A stretch of 64,000 nt of DNA. Origin: Desulfitobacterium_A nosdiversum. Its GTDB lineage: Bacteria; Bacillota; Desulfitobacteriia; Desulfitobacteriales; Desulfitobacteriaceae. A model generated the notes under the pieces. That model ran no database searches. It was not told the origin of the DNA and saw only the letters and a list, made by a program, of their open reading frames with translations. This document shows, one piece after another, positions 1 through 7,731 of this stretch (position 1 is its first letter; each line of letters starts with the position of its first letter). The DNA lies in contig NZ_CP172056.1 of the NCBI RefSeq assembly GCF_049860565.1, positions 496,001-560,000 of the forward strand, written 5' to 3'. A program made the position numbers and the translations under genes.

Positions 1-79
1 CTTATCTTCTATTCTTTTGCTTTCAATAATCATGCATTACCTCCAGCAGTATTATCATGTCGAGCCTTCTTTATAAAAT

Positions 80-220
80 CCGCGCATGGACGCGCAGCCA
101 TTTACGTACGGTTTCAGACTACGTACGCGGATTCCAGCAACATCTCAAGCACATGCACCATCCCGTAAGTTGCGGGAATGTTGTGTAATGTAAAGTCGCG
201 CGCCCCCAGGCCAGAACCCC
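80..220 (-). repeat. Palindromic intergenic repeat, copy 1
   Basis: The imperfect stem runs from about 118 to 190, with GGATTCCAGCAAC facing GTTGCGGGAATG. GC-rich flanks (GCGCATGGACGCGCAGCC on the left, GTCGCGCGCCC on the right) recur at other copies. It lies just beyond the 3' end of the small minus-strand ORF at 306-494. The family is described under copy 5. Confidence 0.65.
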
Positions 221-305
221 AATGGATGGTGACACAGAATAATATTTAGCCCCTAACTATATGTTTTTAATTTATCTTTGTATATTGGATTAAGAATCGT
301 ATGTT

Positions 306-494
306 TTAATGAATCCACGACATAAACTCTTTTTTCGTTACTGCAAAAATAACCTTATAATCATCAACCGCATCTTGAACTGAATAATCAGTAGCCCAAC
401 TTGAGGGGCTTCTCAGTTTATAAAATTCAGTATTATTATCGAGTAATCTAACTATCCTAACGAAATACTTTTTAAGAGACTTATAAACTTTCAA
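306..494 (-). CDS. Small hypothetical protein, possibly a gene remnant
   Basis: This is a 62-residue open frame that opens with TTG immediately after an in-frame TAA and has no convincing ribosome-binding site. The C-terminal half (DAVDDYKVIFAVTKKEFM) looks protein-like, with alternating hydrophobic residues, but I recognise no family. It lies between two palindromic repeats, as the other cassette-like genes of the island do, so it may be a truncated cassette gene. It could also be chance. Bases 221-305 to its left hold nothing else I can identify. Confidence 0.3.
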   Translation of the reverse strand: MKVYKSLKKYFVRIVRLLDNNTEFYKLRSPSSWATDYSVQDAVDDYKVIFAVTKKEFMSWIH

Positions 495-529
495 TTACTA
501 TAGGAACTACTTCTCAACACGATGTGCCA

Positions 530-672
530 GCCCCGCGCGCGATTTTATATAACGTTCTGCGTATTCCCGAAGTCTCGTTATTACGTTCATATTCTCTCAG
601 ATTTTGGGGATACGCTGTTCTACGACGTATCGTGCCCTCAAACTCAGACAGTGCCATGGACGGCGCTGCCTT
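530..672 (-). repeat. Palindromic intergenic repeat, copy 2
   Basis: The core spans 549-624. TATAACGTTCTGCGTATTCCC pairs imperfectly with GGGGATACGCTGTTCTAC. The flank GCCATGGACGGCGCTGCC at 653-670 matches the flank of copy 3. The copy sits about 85 bases beyond the stop of the Mrr-type gene (minus strand). Confidence 0.7.
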
Positions 673-757
673 AACAAAATTACTGGCAAACCATCTAATT
701 CCCCAAATATTATTATACCGTAATGACTTTGGAAAGGATTATGTTTTATTTCAGAAG

Positions 758-1897
758 TTATTTCATTGCTTCTTCTATAAGTTGTACCAAACGAACTTTA
801 TCATATAACTCAATCGGCATATTCAAAGCAATTTTCTCAGCTTCTACACTAAATGTACCCGTAGTGATAAAGAACCCTTTATGGGCTTCCGCATTCTGCA
901 GAGCTCCTAAAAAAGTTTGAATACTTGGAGAACCAACAACGCCTTTGAATTTCTTACATTGGACTGCAATTTTAAGACCATTTTTTTCAGCAAGAACATC
1001 AATTCCTTTATCATTACTCTGTGGAGTTAGAGTTACTTTTTCATATCGAAGACTTTCAAAGAGGTTAGCTGTCCATTCTTCAAATTCTCGTGGGGTGAGT
1101 TCATAAAGTTGTTCAACTTTTTGAGATAATATCTTGCTTTTGTTTTCATTCTCTCGGAATATATCAATTTTTGTCTGATATTGTGTGATTGCTTCAATGA
1201 AATCTTCTTCCAAGAGCGCTTTTTTCCAATCTTCTAGTTTCCGAAACGCCTCTTTAATAGCAAATTCCGAGTTAATAATACTGTTATCCAATGAAGTTAT
1301 TTCTTTTGGAGTAAGAGTGTTATTAAAACGAGAAAACACATTTTTTTTAAGCCTGTTAACTTCACTATGAAGACTCCTTAATTCATAGTCATGCTCCAGA
1401 GCTTGCTTGATACTTACTTCTTCTCTTACCACAAACAATGATTTAACCGTATCAGGTAAAGGATTTACCTCAAATTTCAATAAGAATGAGTTTTGAGAAA
1501 ATAGAAAAGCCGCAACATCAATTCCACTTTCTAATTCTGCAAACAAAAGAGTAGTTTTAATCTGTGTACCAGGGCTTACGCTCCAACTATCTGGATTAAC
1601 TGTTCGAGATGGGTGGTGAGTATCACATAGGGCACACGCACCATATGCATAGCCATTGGAATCAATCATTTCCCATGAACCTGATCTTATACTAAAAGAT
1701 GAATCAGAAGCATTTAGAATGTTTACTGTTACTTCTGTCCCAATCAATGTACCCTTGTTTTGAGATATAGAGCATTTTTTCTTAATAGAACAATCATCAC
1801 TACTCCAACAATCTCTTTTGCATGAGTACTTCTTATTAAGAATATAATTCAGAATAGTAATCTTAACGCCGTTAGATTCATTCTCAACTGGTAACAT
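758..1897 (-). CDS. Mrr-type restriction endonuclease family protein
   Basis: This is a predicted DNA-cleaving defence enzyme of 379 residues. The C-terminal ~115 residues carry the Mrr catalytic (PD-(D/E)XK) pattern: LTPREFEEWTANLFESL, then DKGIDVLAEKNGLKIAVQCKK, giving the D...xCK active-site signature, then a segment ending GFFITTGTFS. The N-terminal ~130 residues look like a beta-sandwich (DUF4352-like) with a Cys-rich insert (CKRDCWSSDDC) that could bind a metal. A predicted helical linker joins the two parts. I chose the ATG at 1897 because AAAGGAGG lies seven bases upstream; in-frame ATGs at 1933 and 1948 lack one. Mrr enzymes usually cut methylated DNA, but no methyltransferase gene is nearby. 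It is one of the same-direction, repeat-flanked genes of the island. Confidence 0.8.
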   Translation of the reverse strand: MLPVENESNGVKITILNYILNKKYSCKRDCWSSDDCSIKKKCSISQNKGTLIGTEVTVNILNASDSSFSIRSGSWEMIDSNGYAYGACALCDTHHPSRTVNPDSWSVSPGTQIKTTLLFAELESGIDVAAFLFSQNSFLLKFEVNPLPDTVKSLFVVREEVSIKQALEHDYELRSLHSEVNRLKKNVFSRFNNTLTPKEITSLDNSIINSEFAIKEAFRKLEDWKKALLEEDFIEAITQYQTKIDIFRENENKSKILSQKVEQLYELTPREFEEWTANLFESLRYEKVTLTPQSNDKGIDVLAEKNGLKIAVQCKKFKGVVGSPSIQTFLGALQNAEAHKGFFITTGTFSVEAEKIALNMPIELYDKVRLVQLIEEAMK

Positions 1898-1977
1898 TTC
1901 ATAGCCTCCTTTACAAAATATTAATATTTTCATTAGCGTCTTATCCAACTACTACAAAGAAATACCCAATTCTTTTC

Positions 1978-2105
1978 GTCCGCGCCATGGACAGCGCGGC
2001 CTTGCATGATATGTCGTAGAACGTCTCGCAGGTTCCCGCTGCGTCCTAAACACATTCATCATCCTCTAGTTACGGGAACTCTGTGTTATCGGAGATGAGG
2101 CCCCA
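1978..2105 (-). repeat. Palindromic intergenic repeat, copy 3
   Basis: The core spans 2017-2092: TAGAACGTCTCGCAGGTTCCCG pairs imperfectly with CGGGAACTCTGTGTTATCGG. The left flank GCGCCATGGACAGCGCGGCC (1982-2001) is itself nearly palindromic. The copy lies about 135 bases beyond the stop of the AIPR gene (minus strand). Confidence 0.7.
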
Positions 2106-2239
2106 CAAAGAATAACTAAAGAAATAAAACTCTATGAATCTACAATACTTTAATCCCTTTAACCTTACATCAAACAAAAATGCACCCTAATGGTAATACA
2201 AGGACTGCTCAACTAATGCAGTCCTTGTATATAAAAACC

Positions 2240-3481
2240 TTAAGCCTTTCTCATAAGACGATGGATAAATATCCCATTATATAGAGAGTCCCAAATTAAG
2301 CTCGATTTACCTATCTGATCTGGGCTATCCCCTGCAGCGGTTTTCGAGTTATCAAGTATAATCGAAACAATGCTTTCCTTTTTCTCTTCCCACACTTTAA
2401 ATGGGTCTAACGCCCAAGAGCATTCACCAGTTCTATCATTTTGCTTTACTAATGCTCTAAACGCTCCTAAGCAAGGATACATTATACCTTTTGGTACTGT
2501 ATAGGCCAATTCTTCATTTGAAAATAAGGATACTTTTTTCACTTTATCATTTCCATAATTTGAATACTTTTTTGCACCATATCGTCTATTCAGATCTCTT
2601 GATACTTGCGGAAACTCCTTCTCAATAATATCCCACAGCAAAAACATATTTGGGATTATAGAGCGCATATTACTTACAACCTTGTTTCTAAACTCAACAT
2701 TCCCAGCTTTACTTTTTCCCTTCTCTGGCGATAAGTTTAGGAATTTTTTTAGGCTAACCTCTTTACCCGTATATGATTGAATAGGGTGCACTGCTTCAAG
2801 AGGATTATACAAATATGGGTTAAACATGTTCATTATCGCAATAATTTCTCTAACATCAATTACATTTGTCTTATCTTTGTCTCCCCAAAATTCATTTTGT
2901 TTAAATGCAATCCTATTAAAATACTTATCCTCGCCTATTTTCTGATTCTGGATAATTTCTTTAATGCAATCGAACGACCCTTTTAACTCCTCTATTGATT
3001 TGTCGTCTACCGCAACAGAAGTATTTCTTGCCTCAGCTAACATTTCAATGTGGTTTACATGTGTTATAACCTCTACGCTGACGTATTTTTCTGTTGCAAT
3101 ATTTTCCTGTTCAGAAATAATAATTTTATAAGTGTGTCCACCATCGATTATTCCGTGTTTCTGATTATCACTGAGAACTAATTCAACTTTCTTTTCAACA
3201 TTATCAAAGGTTATATCTTCAGCAGATATAAGTATACCCCGATTTAATAAATGAAACGTTTTATCCTCACTTAAAAGGGAGTTCTTAATATCACGTGAAA
3301 CGTCAGTATTTAGTTTCTGTTCTCGTGGATTTACATCAAGCCAAAACTCTAATTCTGAAGGTACATTCTTAGCATTCACAAAAAACTGATACTTTGCTGG
3401 AGTTTCTTTTGGGTTATAGGGATCCTCAAACTTCTTAAATGATTTTACCGGGAAAGTGAGTCTCGTTTTTGAACTTTCCAT
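2240..3481 (-). CDS. AIPR-family (abortive infection phage resistance) protein
   Basis: This 413-residue protein has hallmarks of the AIPR family: an early segment LLNRGILISAEDI, then GIIDGGHTYKIIISEQ, then ARNTSVAVDDKSIEELKGSF. These resemble the conserved 'NGxTI / DGxQT / RNxQxxVxxxxL' pattern I know from AIPR proteins, which occur in lactococcal abortive-infection and other phage-defence settings. The biochemical activity of this subfamily is not known to me. The start is supported by AGGAGG just upstream of the ATG. It stands alone between two palindromic repeats and follows the direction of its neighbours, consistent with a one-gene cassette. Assignment to AIPR is from motif memory. Confidence 0.7.
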   Translation of the reverse strand: MESSKTRLTFPVKSFKKFEDPYNPKETPAKYQFFVNAKNVPSELEFWLDVNPREQKLNTDVSRDIKNSLLSEDKTFHLLNRGILISAEDITFDNVEKKVELVLSDNQKHGIIDGGHTYKIIISEQENIATEKYVSVEVITHVNHIEMLAEARNTSVAVDDKSIEELKGSFDCIKEIIQNQKIGEDKYFNRIAFKQNEFWGDKDKTNVIDVREIIAIMNMFNPYLYNPLEAVHPIQSYTGKEVSLKKFLNLSPEKGKSKAGNVEFRNKVVSNMRSIIPNMFLLWDIIEKEFPQVSRDLNRRYGAKKYSNYGNDKVKKVSLFSNEELAYTVPKGIMYPCLGAFRALVKQNDRTGECSWALDPFKVWEEKKESIVSIILDNSKTAAGDSPDQIGKSSLIWDSLYNGIFIHRLMRKA

Positions 3482-3767
3482 GTTGTTTTCCTCCTATTAA
3501 TTAAAAAATTCGCAGCTGCGTAAGCATTGCGAAATAGAAGGCGCATATTATATCATTTCAATGCGTCACTTTCTATATCATGCATAGCAGATAATAGAAT
3601 GTTACATAAATCAGAGCGATTTATGAACAGACTGTACTCACTACTGGGTACATGTTAAATTTTACTTCATCTTCCTCTTAGTGTCAATAGGTAAATTCAA
3701 AAAGTTTAGAATCAATTAAACATTAACTTAAGAAATGCATATTCACTACCCTCTTACCTCAGCTTTC
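3482..3767. other. AT-rich intergenic region before the AIPR gene
   Basis: This holds the AIPR gene's ribosome-binding site (AGGAGG near 3490) and presumably its promoter, but I see no clear -35/-10 pair. No coding potential is evident. Confidence 0.4.
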
Positions 3768-3872
3768 CGATAACGTCTTGAGAATTCCCGACGCGCCCTA
3801 ACCCCATCCATCTTGGCAAAGTGTCGGGAATACTCTGTTGTAAAGTCGCGCGCCCTCAGACGCCGACAGGGC
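3768..3872 (-). repeat. Palindromic intergenic repeat, copy 4
   Basis: GATAACGTCTTGAGAATTCC pairs imperfectly with GGGAATACTCTGTTGT; inner arms are TTCCCGAC and GTGTCGGGAA. The right flank GTCGCGCGCCCTCAGACGCC repeats at copy 1. It ends eight bases before the stop of the quinone reductase gene. Confidence 0.7.
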
Positions 3873-3880
3873 AAATGATT

Positions 3881-4459
3881 TTATATACTCTTACTTGCTT
3901 GTAAATAAATGTAGTTCAGCCATTTCTGCCTTCTTTTTAAATTACTGCTTTTTACTCCTGGAAACATCATTCTCTTCACACGTTTTATTCCACAATATTT
4001 TAAAATAGCATCTCTCATTACTATCCATTCAATATTTCTGCGAAATAATCTAACAAACCACGATGGAGAATCAATGGTATACATAACCCAAGCTGACTTG
4101 TTTACCAATAATCCTTTATGAAGTCCACCTTCACATGTATAAGCAAATCCGGAAACAAACACCTTATCAATGAATCCTTTTAGGATTGCAGGCATACTAT
4201 ACCACCAAACCGGATAAATAAAAATCAAATGGTCGGCATATTGAATAAGTTCCTGGTAATGTTTTGTCTCCGGGTTATTTATCAAATCACTTTTTTTAAT
4301 ATCTTCATTAAACACTAGCGTTGGATTAAAGTTGTCTTGATATAATTCGATCGTGGTGAAACAATGTTTCCCATCCTCCAAACCCCTTTTAACTTCTTCA
4401 AAAATGGAATAGTTAAAACTTTTTTGATTAGGATGAGCATAAATAATTAGAACATTCAT
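3881..4459 (-). CDS. NAD(P)H dehydrogenase (quinone), flavodoxin-like fold
   Basis: This 192-residue protein belongs to the DT-diaphorase-like family (YwrO/MdaB/KefF type). The N-terminus MNVLIIYAHPNQKSFNYSI is the FMN-binding flavodoxin-fold start (AHPxxxSFN), and ADHLIFIYPVWWYSMPAILK matches the family's 'PLWWxxxPAxLKG' motif. Family members reduce quinones or nitro compounds with NAD(P)H as cytoplasmic detoxifying enzymes. A MerR regulator gene lies immediately upstream on the same strand, and a promoter with a MerR-type long spacer sits between them (4490-4521). The pair is therefore probably an inducible electrophile- or quinone-stress unit. Confidence 0.85.
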   Translation of the reverse strand: MNVLIIYAHPNQKSFNYSIFEEVKRGLEDGKHCFTTIELYQDNFNPTLVFNEDIKKSDLINNPETKHYQELIQYADHLIFIYPVWWYSMPAILKGFIDKVFVSGFAYTCEGGLHKGLLVNKSAWVMYTIDSPSWFVRLFRRNIEWIVMRDAILKYCGIKRVKRMMFPGVKSSNLKRRQKWLNYIYLQASKSI

Positions 4460-4489
4460 CTTATCATACCTCCAAGATTTTATGTTCCA

Positions 4490-4521
4490 ATCATAAAGCT
4501 TGTAGTTAAGTACGATGTCAA
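4490..4521 (-). promoter_or_regulatory. MerR-type promoter with 20-bp spacer
   Basis: On the minus strand TTGACA (4521-4516) and TATGAT (4495-4490) are separated by 20 bases, the over-long spacing typical of promoters activated by MerR regulators through DNA untwisting. An imperfect dyad, GTACTTAACTAC, lies in the spacer. It reads toward the quinone reductase gene from just beyond the end of the merR-like gene. Confidence 0.65.
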
Positions 4522-4529
4522 GAAGGTAT

Positions 4530-4919
4530 TTATAAATTTTTTAAGGTCGTTTTTATCGGACATTTGGTCTCGATTGCAATATTTGTTTTTATTTTATCGA
4601 ATATCTCTTTCATTTTATTTAAGTTGGCAATTTTTCGGTTAATTTCATTGGTTTTTTTATTTATAAATTCAATAATTGAATTATAATCAATATTTTTATC
4701 CTCAAGTATTACAAAGATCTCTTTAGTTTCTTTCAAGGTAAGTCCACAGGTTTTGGCATATTTAACGGTTTCAAGTTTTTCAATCGTATCATCATCATAT
4801 AATCTATAACCATTTTTATCTCGTACTGGAGAAGGCAGAACACCGTTTTGTTCGTAATACCTTAACGTTTCAACATTAATTTGGGCCATTTTAGCCACTT
4901 GTTTTGGTGAATAAAGCAT
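4530..4919 (-). CDS. MerR-family transcriptional regulator
   Basis: This 129-residue regulator opens with the MerR winged helix: YSPKQVAKMAQINVETLRYY, then EQNGVLPSPVRDKNGYRLYD. A dimerising coiled coil of about 45 residues follows, then a short tail with a single Cys (TKCPIKTTLKNL). One cysteine is too few for classical Hg/Cd/Zn binding, so a redox or electrophile signal is more likely than a metal. The ATG is preceded by GAAAGGAAAT. It is transcribed in the same direction as the reductase, whose MerR-type promoter overlaps the space between them; autoregulation is not evident. Confidence 0.88.
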   Translation of the reverse strand: MLYSPKQVAKMAQINVETLRYYEQNGVLPSPVRDKNGYRLYDDDTIEKLETVKYAKTCGLTLKETKEIFVILEDKNIDYNSIIEFINKKTNEINRKIANLNKMKEIFDKIKTNIAIETKCPIKTTLKNL

Positions 4920-4964
4920 ATATTATTTCCTTTCATAATCCGTAAAACACATGTCGCGGTTTTC

Positions 4965-5070
4965 TGCACGCAATTTTATATAACGTTTCGAGGGTTCCCG
5001 AAGTCTGGTTACTAGTTCATACTATATTTTGGGAACCCTCTGGTTATCTGAAGTCACGCCTTAGCCCTCA
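4965..5070 (-). repeat. Palindromic intergenic repeat, copy 5 (clearest example)
   Basis: The core spans 4980-5048. ATAACGTTTCGAGGGTTCCC pairs with GGGAACCCTCTGGTTATC: a perfect 10-bp inner arm (GAGGGTTCCC/GGGAACCCTC) inside an outer ATAAC/GTTAT pair, with a loop of roughly 30 bases. Read on the minus strand, all six copies share the plan GATAAC - stem - TTCCC - variable loop - GGGAA - stem - ACGTT. Each lies close beyond the 3' end of a minus-strand gene. This copy starts about a dozen bases past the stop at 5061. Conserved terminal AAC/GTT triplets plus a palindrome are the defining features of integron attC sites, but the longer attC core consensus (RYYYAAC/GTTRRRY) is not fully met. Confidence 0.75.
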
Positions 5071-5498
5071 ATTAAATCCCAATTGCCTCTGTATTTATAT
5101 TTCTCTAATAATTCCCCTCTTGTAATTCCTTGTCCTTTGATCCTAAGTTTAAGATGTAAATCAAATTGACTCTTACACTGATTGCCATATTCTTTAATGA
5201 TACAGGAAGGTATCACCCAAATTTCACCCTCAACCATATCCACTAGAACATAAATTAAATTATCTCTTACCTGTAACCCCCCACTAAAAACAAACCACTT
5301 TTGATTATTAGTTTCTGGTGAGTTATTTGATTTCACTTGGATTTCATAATAGACTTCATTTCGCTTTGACTTAACTACAATATCTACGCCCCGATCCAAT
5401 AAAGGTATGAAAGGTATGTACTCATTTTTTAGCAGCTCACTAATGACTATATGTTCTGCTGCTTTTCCATCATAAGCTTGTTTAGGCGTTATCGGCAT
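5061..5498 (-). CDS. PD-(D/E)XK-like protein (DUF4365-like)
   Basis: This 145-residue protein has the pattern GKAAEHIVISELLKNEY, then DRGVDIVVKSK, then YYEIQVKSN. That is the E...D...ExK arrangement of PD-(D/E)XK nuclease-fold proteins, closest in memory to DUF4365-type proteins. The rest is a beta-rich segment (FVFSGGLQVRDNLIYVLVD). Such proteins are often stand-alone nucleases or Holliday-junction-resolvase-like factors in accessory DNA; the function here is unknown. The start has AGAGGA upstream. It lies 54 bases downstream of a small gene in the same direction, and the two probably form one transcription unit ending at palindromic repeat copy 5. Confidence 0.6.
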   Translation of the reverse strand: MPITPKQAYDGKAAEHIVISELLKNEYIPFIPLLDRGVDIVVKSKRNEVYYEIQVKSNNSPETNNQKWFVFSGGLQVRDNLIYVLVDMVEGEIWVIPSCIIKEYGNQCKSQFDLHLKLRIKGQGITRGELLEKYKYRGNWDLIEG

Positions 5499-5552
5499 AT
5501 AGCTAATCCTCTTTTCTTCTATCCAAACCTATTTAGCCTTCTTGAAAATTTT

Positions 5553-5783
5553 CTATCTTACTTTTGGTTCTACATATTTTGCTAGCTTAATCCCTTTACT
5601 TACTTCTGTTGCATATGACGAATTTATTCCCGAAGCACGAACAATATCTGTTGCCTTATAATTATTTTCTAAAATATCTGATGCATATTTGATACCAAAT
5701 AGATGAATGTTTGCTACTTGGTAACCTCCCGGTGCCCCATCATACATTTCTCTTAAAATAGCACCTAATTCATTTTCTGTCAT
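5553..5783 (-). CDS. Small hypothetical protein with possible HTH
   Basis: This 76-residue protein has a predicted helical C-terminal half: ATDIVRASGINSSYATEVSK resembles a helix-turn-helix with a recognition helix. The N-terminal part (EMYDGAPGGYQVANIHLFGI) includes a sequence I associate with conserved uncharacterised proteins found in front of restriction-type genes. AGAGGA lies upstream of the ATG. The position directly upstream of the PD-(D/E)XK-like gene suggests a regulatory or cognate-partner role, but I cannot name the family. Confidence 0.6.
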   Translation of the reverse strand: MTENELGAILREMYDGAPGGYQVANIHLFGIKYASDILENNYKATDIVRASGINSSYATEVSKGIKLAKYVEPKVR

Positions 5784-6009
5784 TTTTATTCATTCCTCTT
5801 TAAATTATTCTCTTACAAATTAGAACTCTACCGGACTAGGCCTCGCTGCTTTGTGAATGTCTATTTTCTTTATTTCATATTTCAGCAATTACATATAATA
5901 TTTTTCAATCCGTGGCGTGATTTCAGATAACTGATCCCTATGCCGCGATTCGCGGCATCCATGATGATGAAAATTTTTATGCTAATTTTATATCAGCCTA
6001 TTCCCCTTT
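5784..6009. other. Intergenic region with a repeat fragment
   Basis: It holds the leader of the 5553-5783 gene and, at 5912-5970, a fragment matching the 5' half of the island's palindromic repeat but in the opposite orientation (GGCGTGATTTCAGATAAC). Inside that is a perfect small hairpin, ATGCCGCG-ATT-CGCGGCAT (5940-5958). No gene is seen. Confidence 0.45.
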
Positions 6010-7540
6010 ACCATTACTTTCTGTATAAGTGGATTATAGGCTGGACTGTCCGAACGCGGTGGATAATTGGTAGAATCCGATCTTTGGGCGGATAAGCCCG
6101 TGCATAACTCTGCGACGGCTACCTTTATGAATCTATGATTGTGCTTCGAGCACGGAAACTAAATTTTCTTTTTTAGGGAAGCCCTGTCCAAGCCTATATA
6201 TTGCTTTAAAGAGGGCGATTCTCTCTGAAAATTATTTACCCTATCTGTGCCGGAATTGATGTCCACAAAAACTTCATGACGGTCGCTATCCTTACAACAA
6301 AAAAAGAGAGCATTTATGAAACTTAGGTCAAATCTTTTTCAACCATGATTAACGGTATTGAGATGGCGATGCGTTGGCTTCTGGATCACGACTGCCACGT
6401 TGTCGTGATGGAAAGCACGGGCAAATACTGGATTCCGGTCTTCAACCTTATGGAAGATTCTTTCGCTCTCACTCTGGCCAACCCCTACTTCACCAAGACT
6501 TTCCCCGGCAATAAAACGGATCGCAGGGACGCTAAATGGCTGGCCGAACTCCACCGGCTGGGTCTAGTTCAACCCCGTTTTATTCCTCCCAAACACATCC
6601 GGGAATTGCGTGACTTAACTCGGTATCGTCATAAACTGGTCCGTGCTCGATCTGCTGAAAAAAGCCGAATCCACAACATTCTTACCGTCTGTAATCTTAT
6701 GCTCTCTTCTGTGGCCACCGATATTTTCGGAAAATCAGGGATGAACATTATGAAAGCTCTCCTGCAATCGAAGTCCCTTGATGAGGAACTTCTCTCCGAT
6801 CTTGTACTGGGCAAGCTCCGAGAGAAAATTCCTCAATTAGTTCTTGCTCTCAAGGGACAACTGACGGCGACCCAAGCGGACAAGCTTTCGATCGCTCTTG
6901 ATAATTTCAAAAACTTTAATGATAAGATTGCCCAAATTGAACATCTCATCGAAGAAAAAGCTAAGCCCCTTCAAACTTCTATCAAGCTTCTTTGTTCCTG
7001 CTTTGCGATTAAGAAAATATCGGCTATTGTTATTCTCTCGGAGATCGGCACCGATATGTCATGCTTTCCCTCAGCAAGGCACTTCTGCTCTTGGGCAGGA
7101 GTGTGTCCTCAAAATAATGAAACTGGGGGGAAACGACGGTCGGCTAAGACCAAAAAAGGAAATCGCTATCTTAAAGCGATTTTGACTCAGTGCGTCAATT
7201 CCCTTTCTCCAAGCAAGAAAAATTCGCGATTAATTAGCCGATTTAACTCACTTAAAATTCGTCGTGGTCACAACAAAGCGGTGATGGCTGTCTGCCAATC
7301 GATTCTGATGGCTATTTACAACATGCTTTCTAAAAATGAGCCTTTTAAGGAAATGTCTGAACCCTGCATTTTGAAAGAAAAGTCCTTTACTTTTTTTAAG
7401 GTTCCCGATGATTTACTGATTCAAGAACTAATTAAACGTGGCTATAAGTTAGAAACAGCAACTTAGTTCTTATAGCTATTTTGCTATTTACTGGAAGCTA
7501 TGATTTTAATAATAATAGCTTTATTTTAGTGTTGCTTTTT
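6010..7540 (+). mobile_element. IS110-family insertion sequence, probably inactive
   Basis: One plus-strand transposase frame is preceded by about 210 non-coding bases. This matches the IS110 group, in which the long left end encodes the bridge RNA that guides target choice. The non-coding part contains hairpins such as GGGC-GGATAA-GCCC (6086-6099) and GTGCTTCGAGCAC (6141-6153), compatible with a structured RNA. The ends are estimates because IS110 elements lack terminal inverted repeats. It interrupts the series of minus-strand genes and is the only plus-strand gene in the island. Confidence 0.7.
6225..7466 (+). pseudogene. IS110-family transposase with in-frame stop
   Basis: The frame begins with CTG AAA ATT ATT (6225), where family members normally have ATG. 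It encodes the RuvC-like catalytic start YPICAGIDVHKNF, then hits TAG at 6324-6326. The same frame continues without interruption from 6327 to 7466: VVVMESTGKYWIPVF, KTDRRDAKWLAEL, then the C-terminal transposase_20 segment HFCSWAGVCPQNNETGGKRR. The 373-residue ORF starting at ATG 6345 lacks the first catalytic Asp (GID) and has no ribosome-binding site, so it should be inactive unless the stop is read through. Total length with the stop suppressed is about 413 residues, within the family's usual range. Confidence 0.8.
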
Positions 7541-7569
7541 TAAAGTCTCCATAGCTTTACCCACAAGTG

Positions 7570-7700
7570 TCTGGTTTTTCAAACTACGTCCCCGGGATTC
7601 CCGAAGCATCTTTCCACATGCATCTTTACAAATTTTGGAAATTCAGTGTTATCGGAAGGATGAAGCCCCCCGAAGCCAGAGTGCGACAGGACGTTGCACC
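7570..7700 (-). repeat. Palindromic intergenic repeat, copy 6
   Basis: The core spans 7583-7655: ACTACGTCCCCGGGATTCCC pairs imperfectly with GGAAATTCAGTGTTATCGG. The right flank (GAAGCCAGAGTGCGACAGGA) resembles that of copy 4. It starts about 30 bases beyond the stop of the giant NTPase gene. Confidence 0.65.
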
Positions 7701-7731
7701 CTTCAAAAGTGAAACAAAGGCGTATTAATAC

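Noticed and set aside
524..920. Plus-strand open frames of 65-94 codons
   Set aside because: They overlap a palindromic repeat and the 3' end of the Mrr-type gene, lack ribosome-binding sites, and are not protein-like.
4965..5070. Reading the repeats as simple Rho-independent terminators
   Set aside because: Loops are ~30-45 bases, no T-run follows, and sequence outside the stem is conserved between copies.
80..7700. Reading the palindromic repeats as a CRISPR array
   Set aside because: Copies are 75-150 bp, diverged, far apart and separated by whole genes; there are no regular spacers or cas genes.
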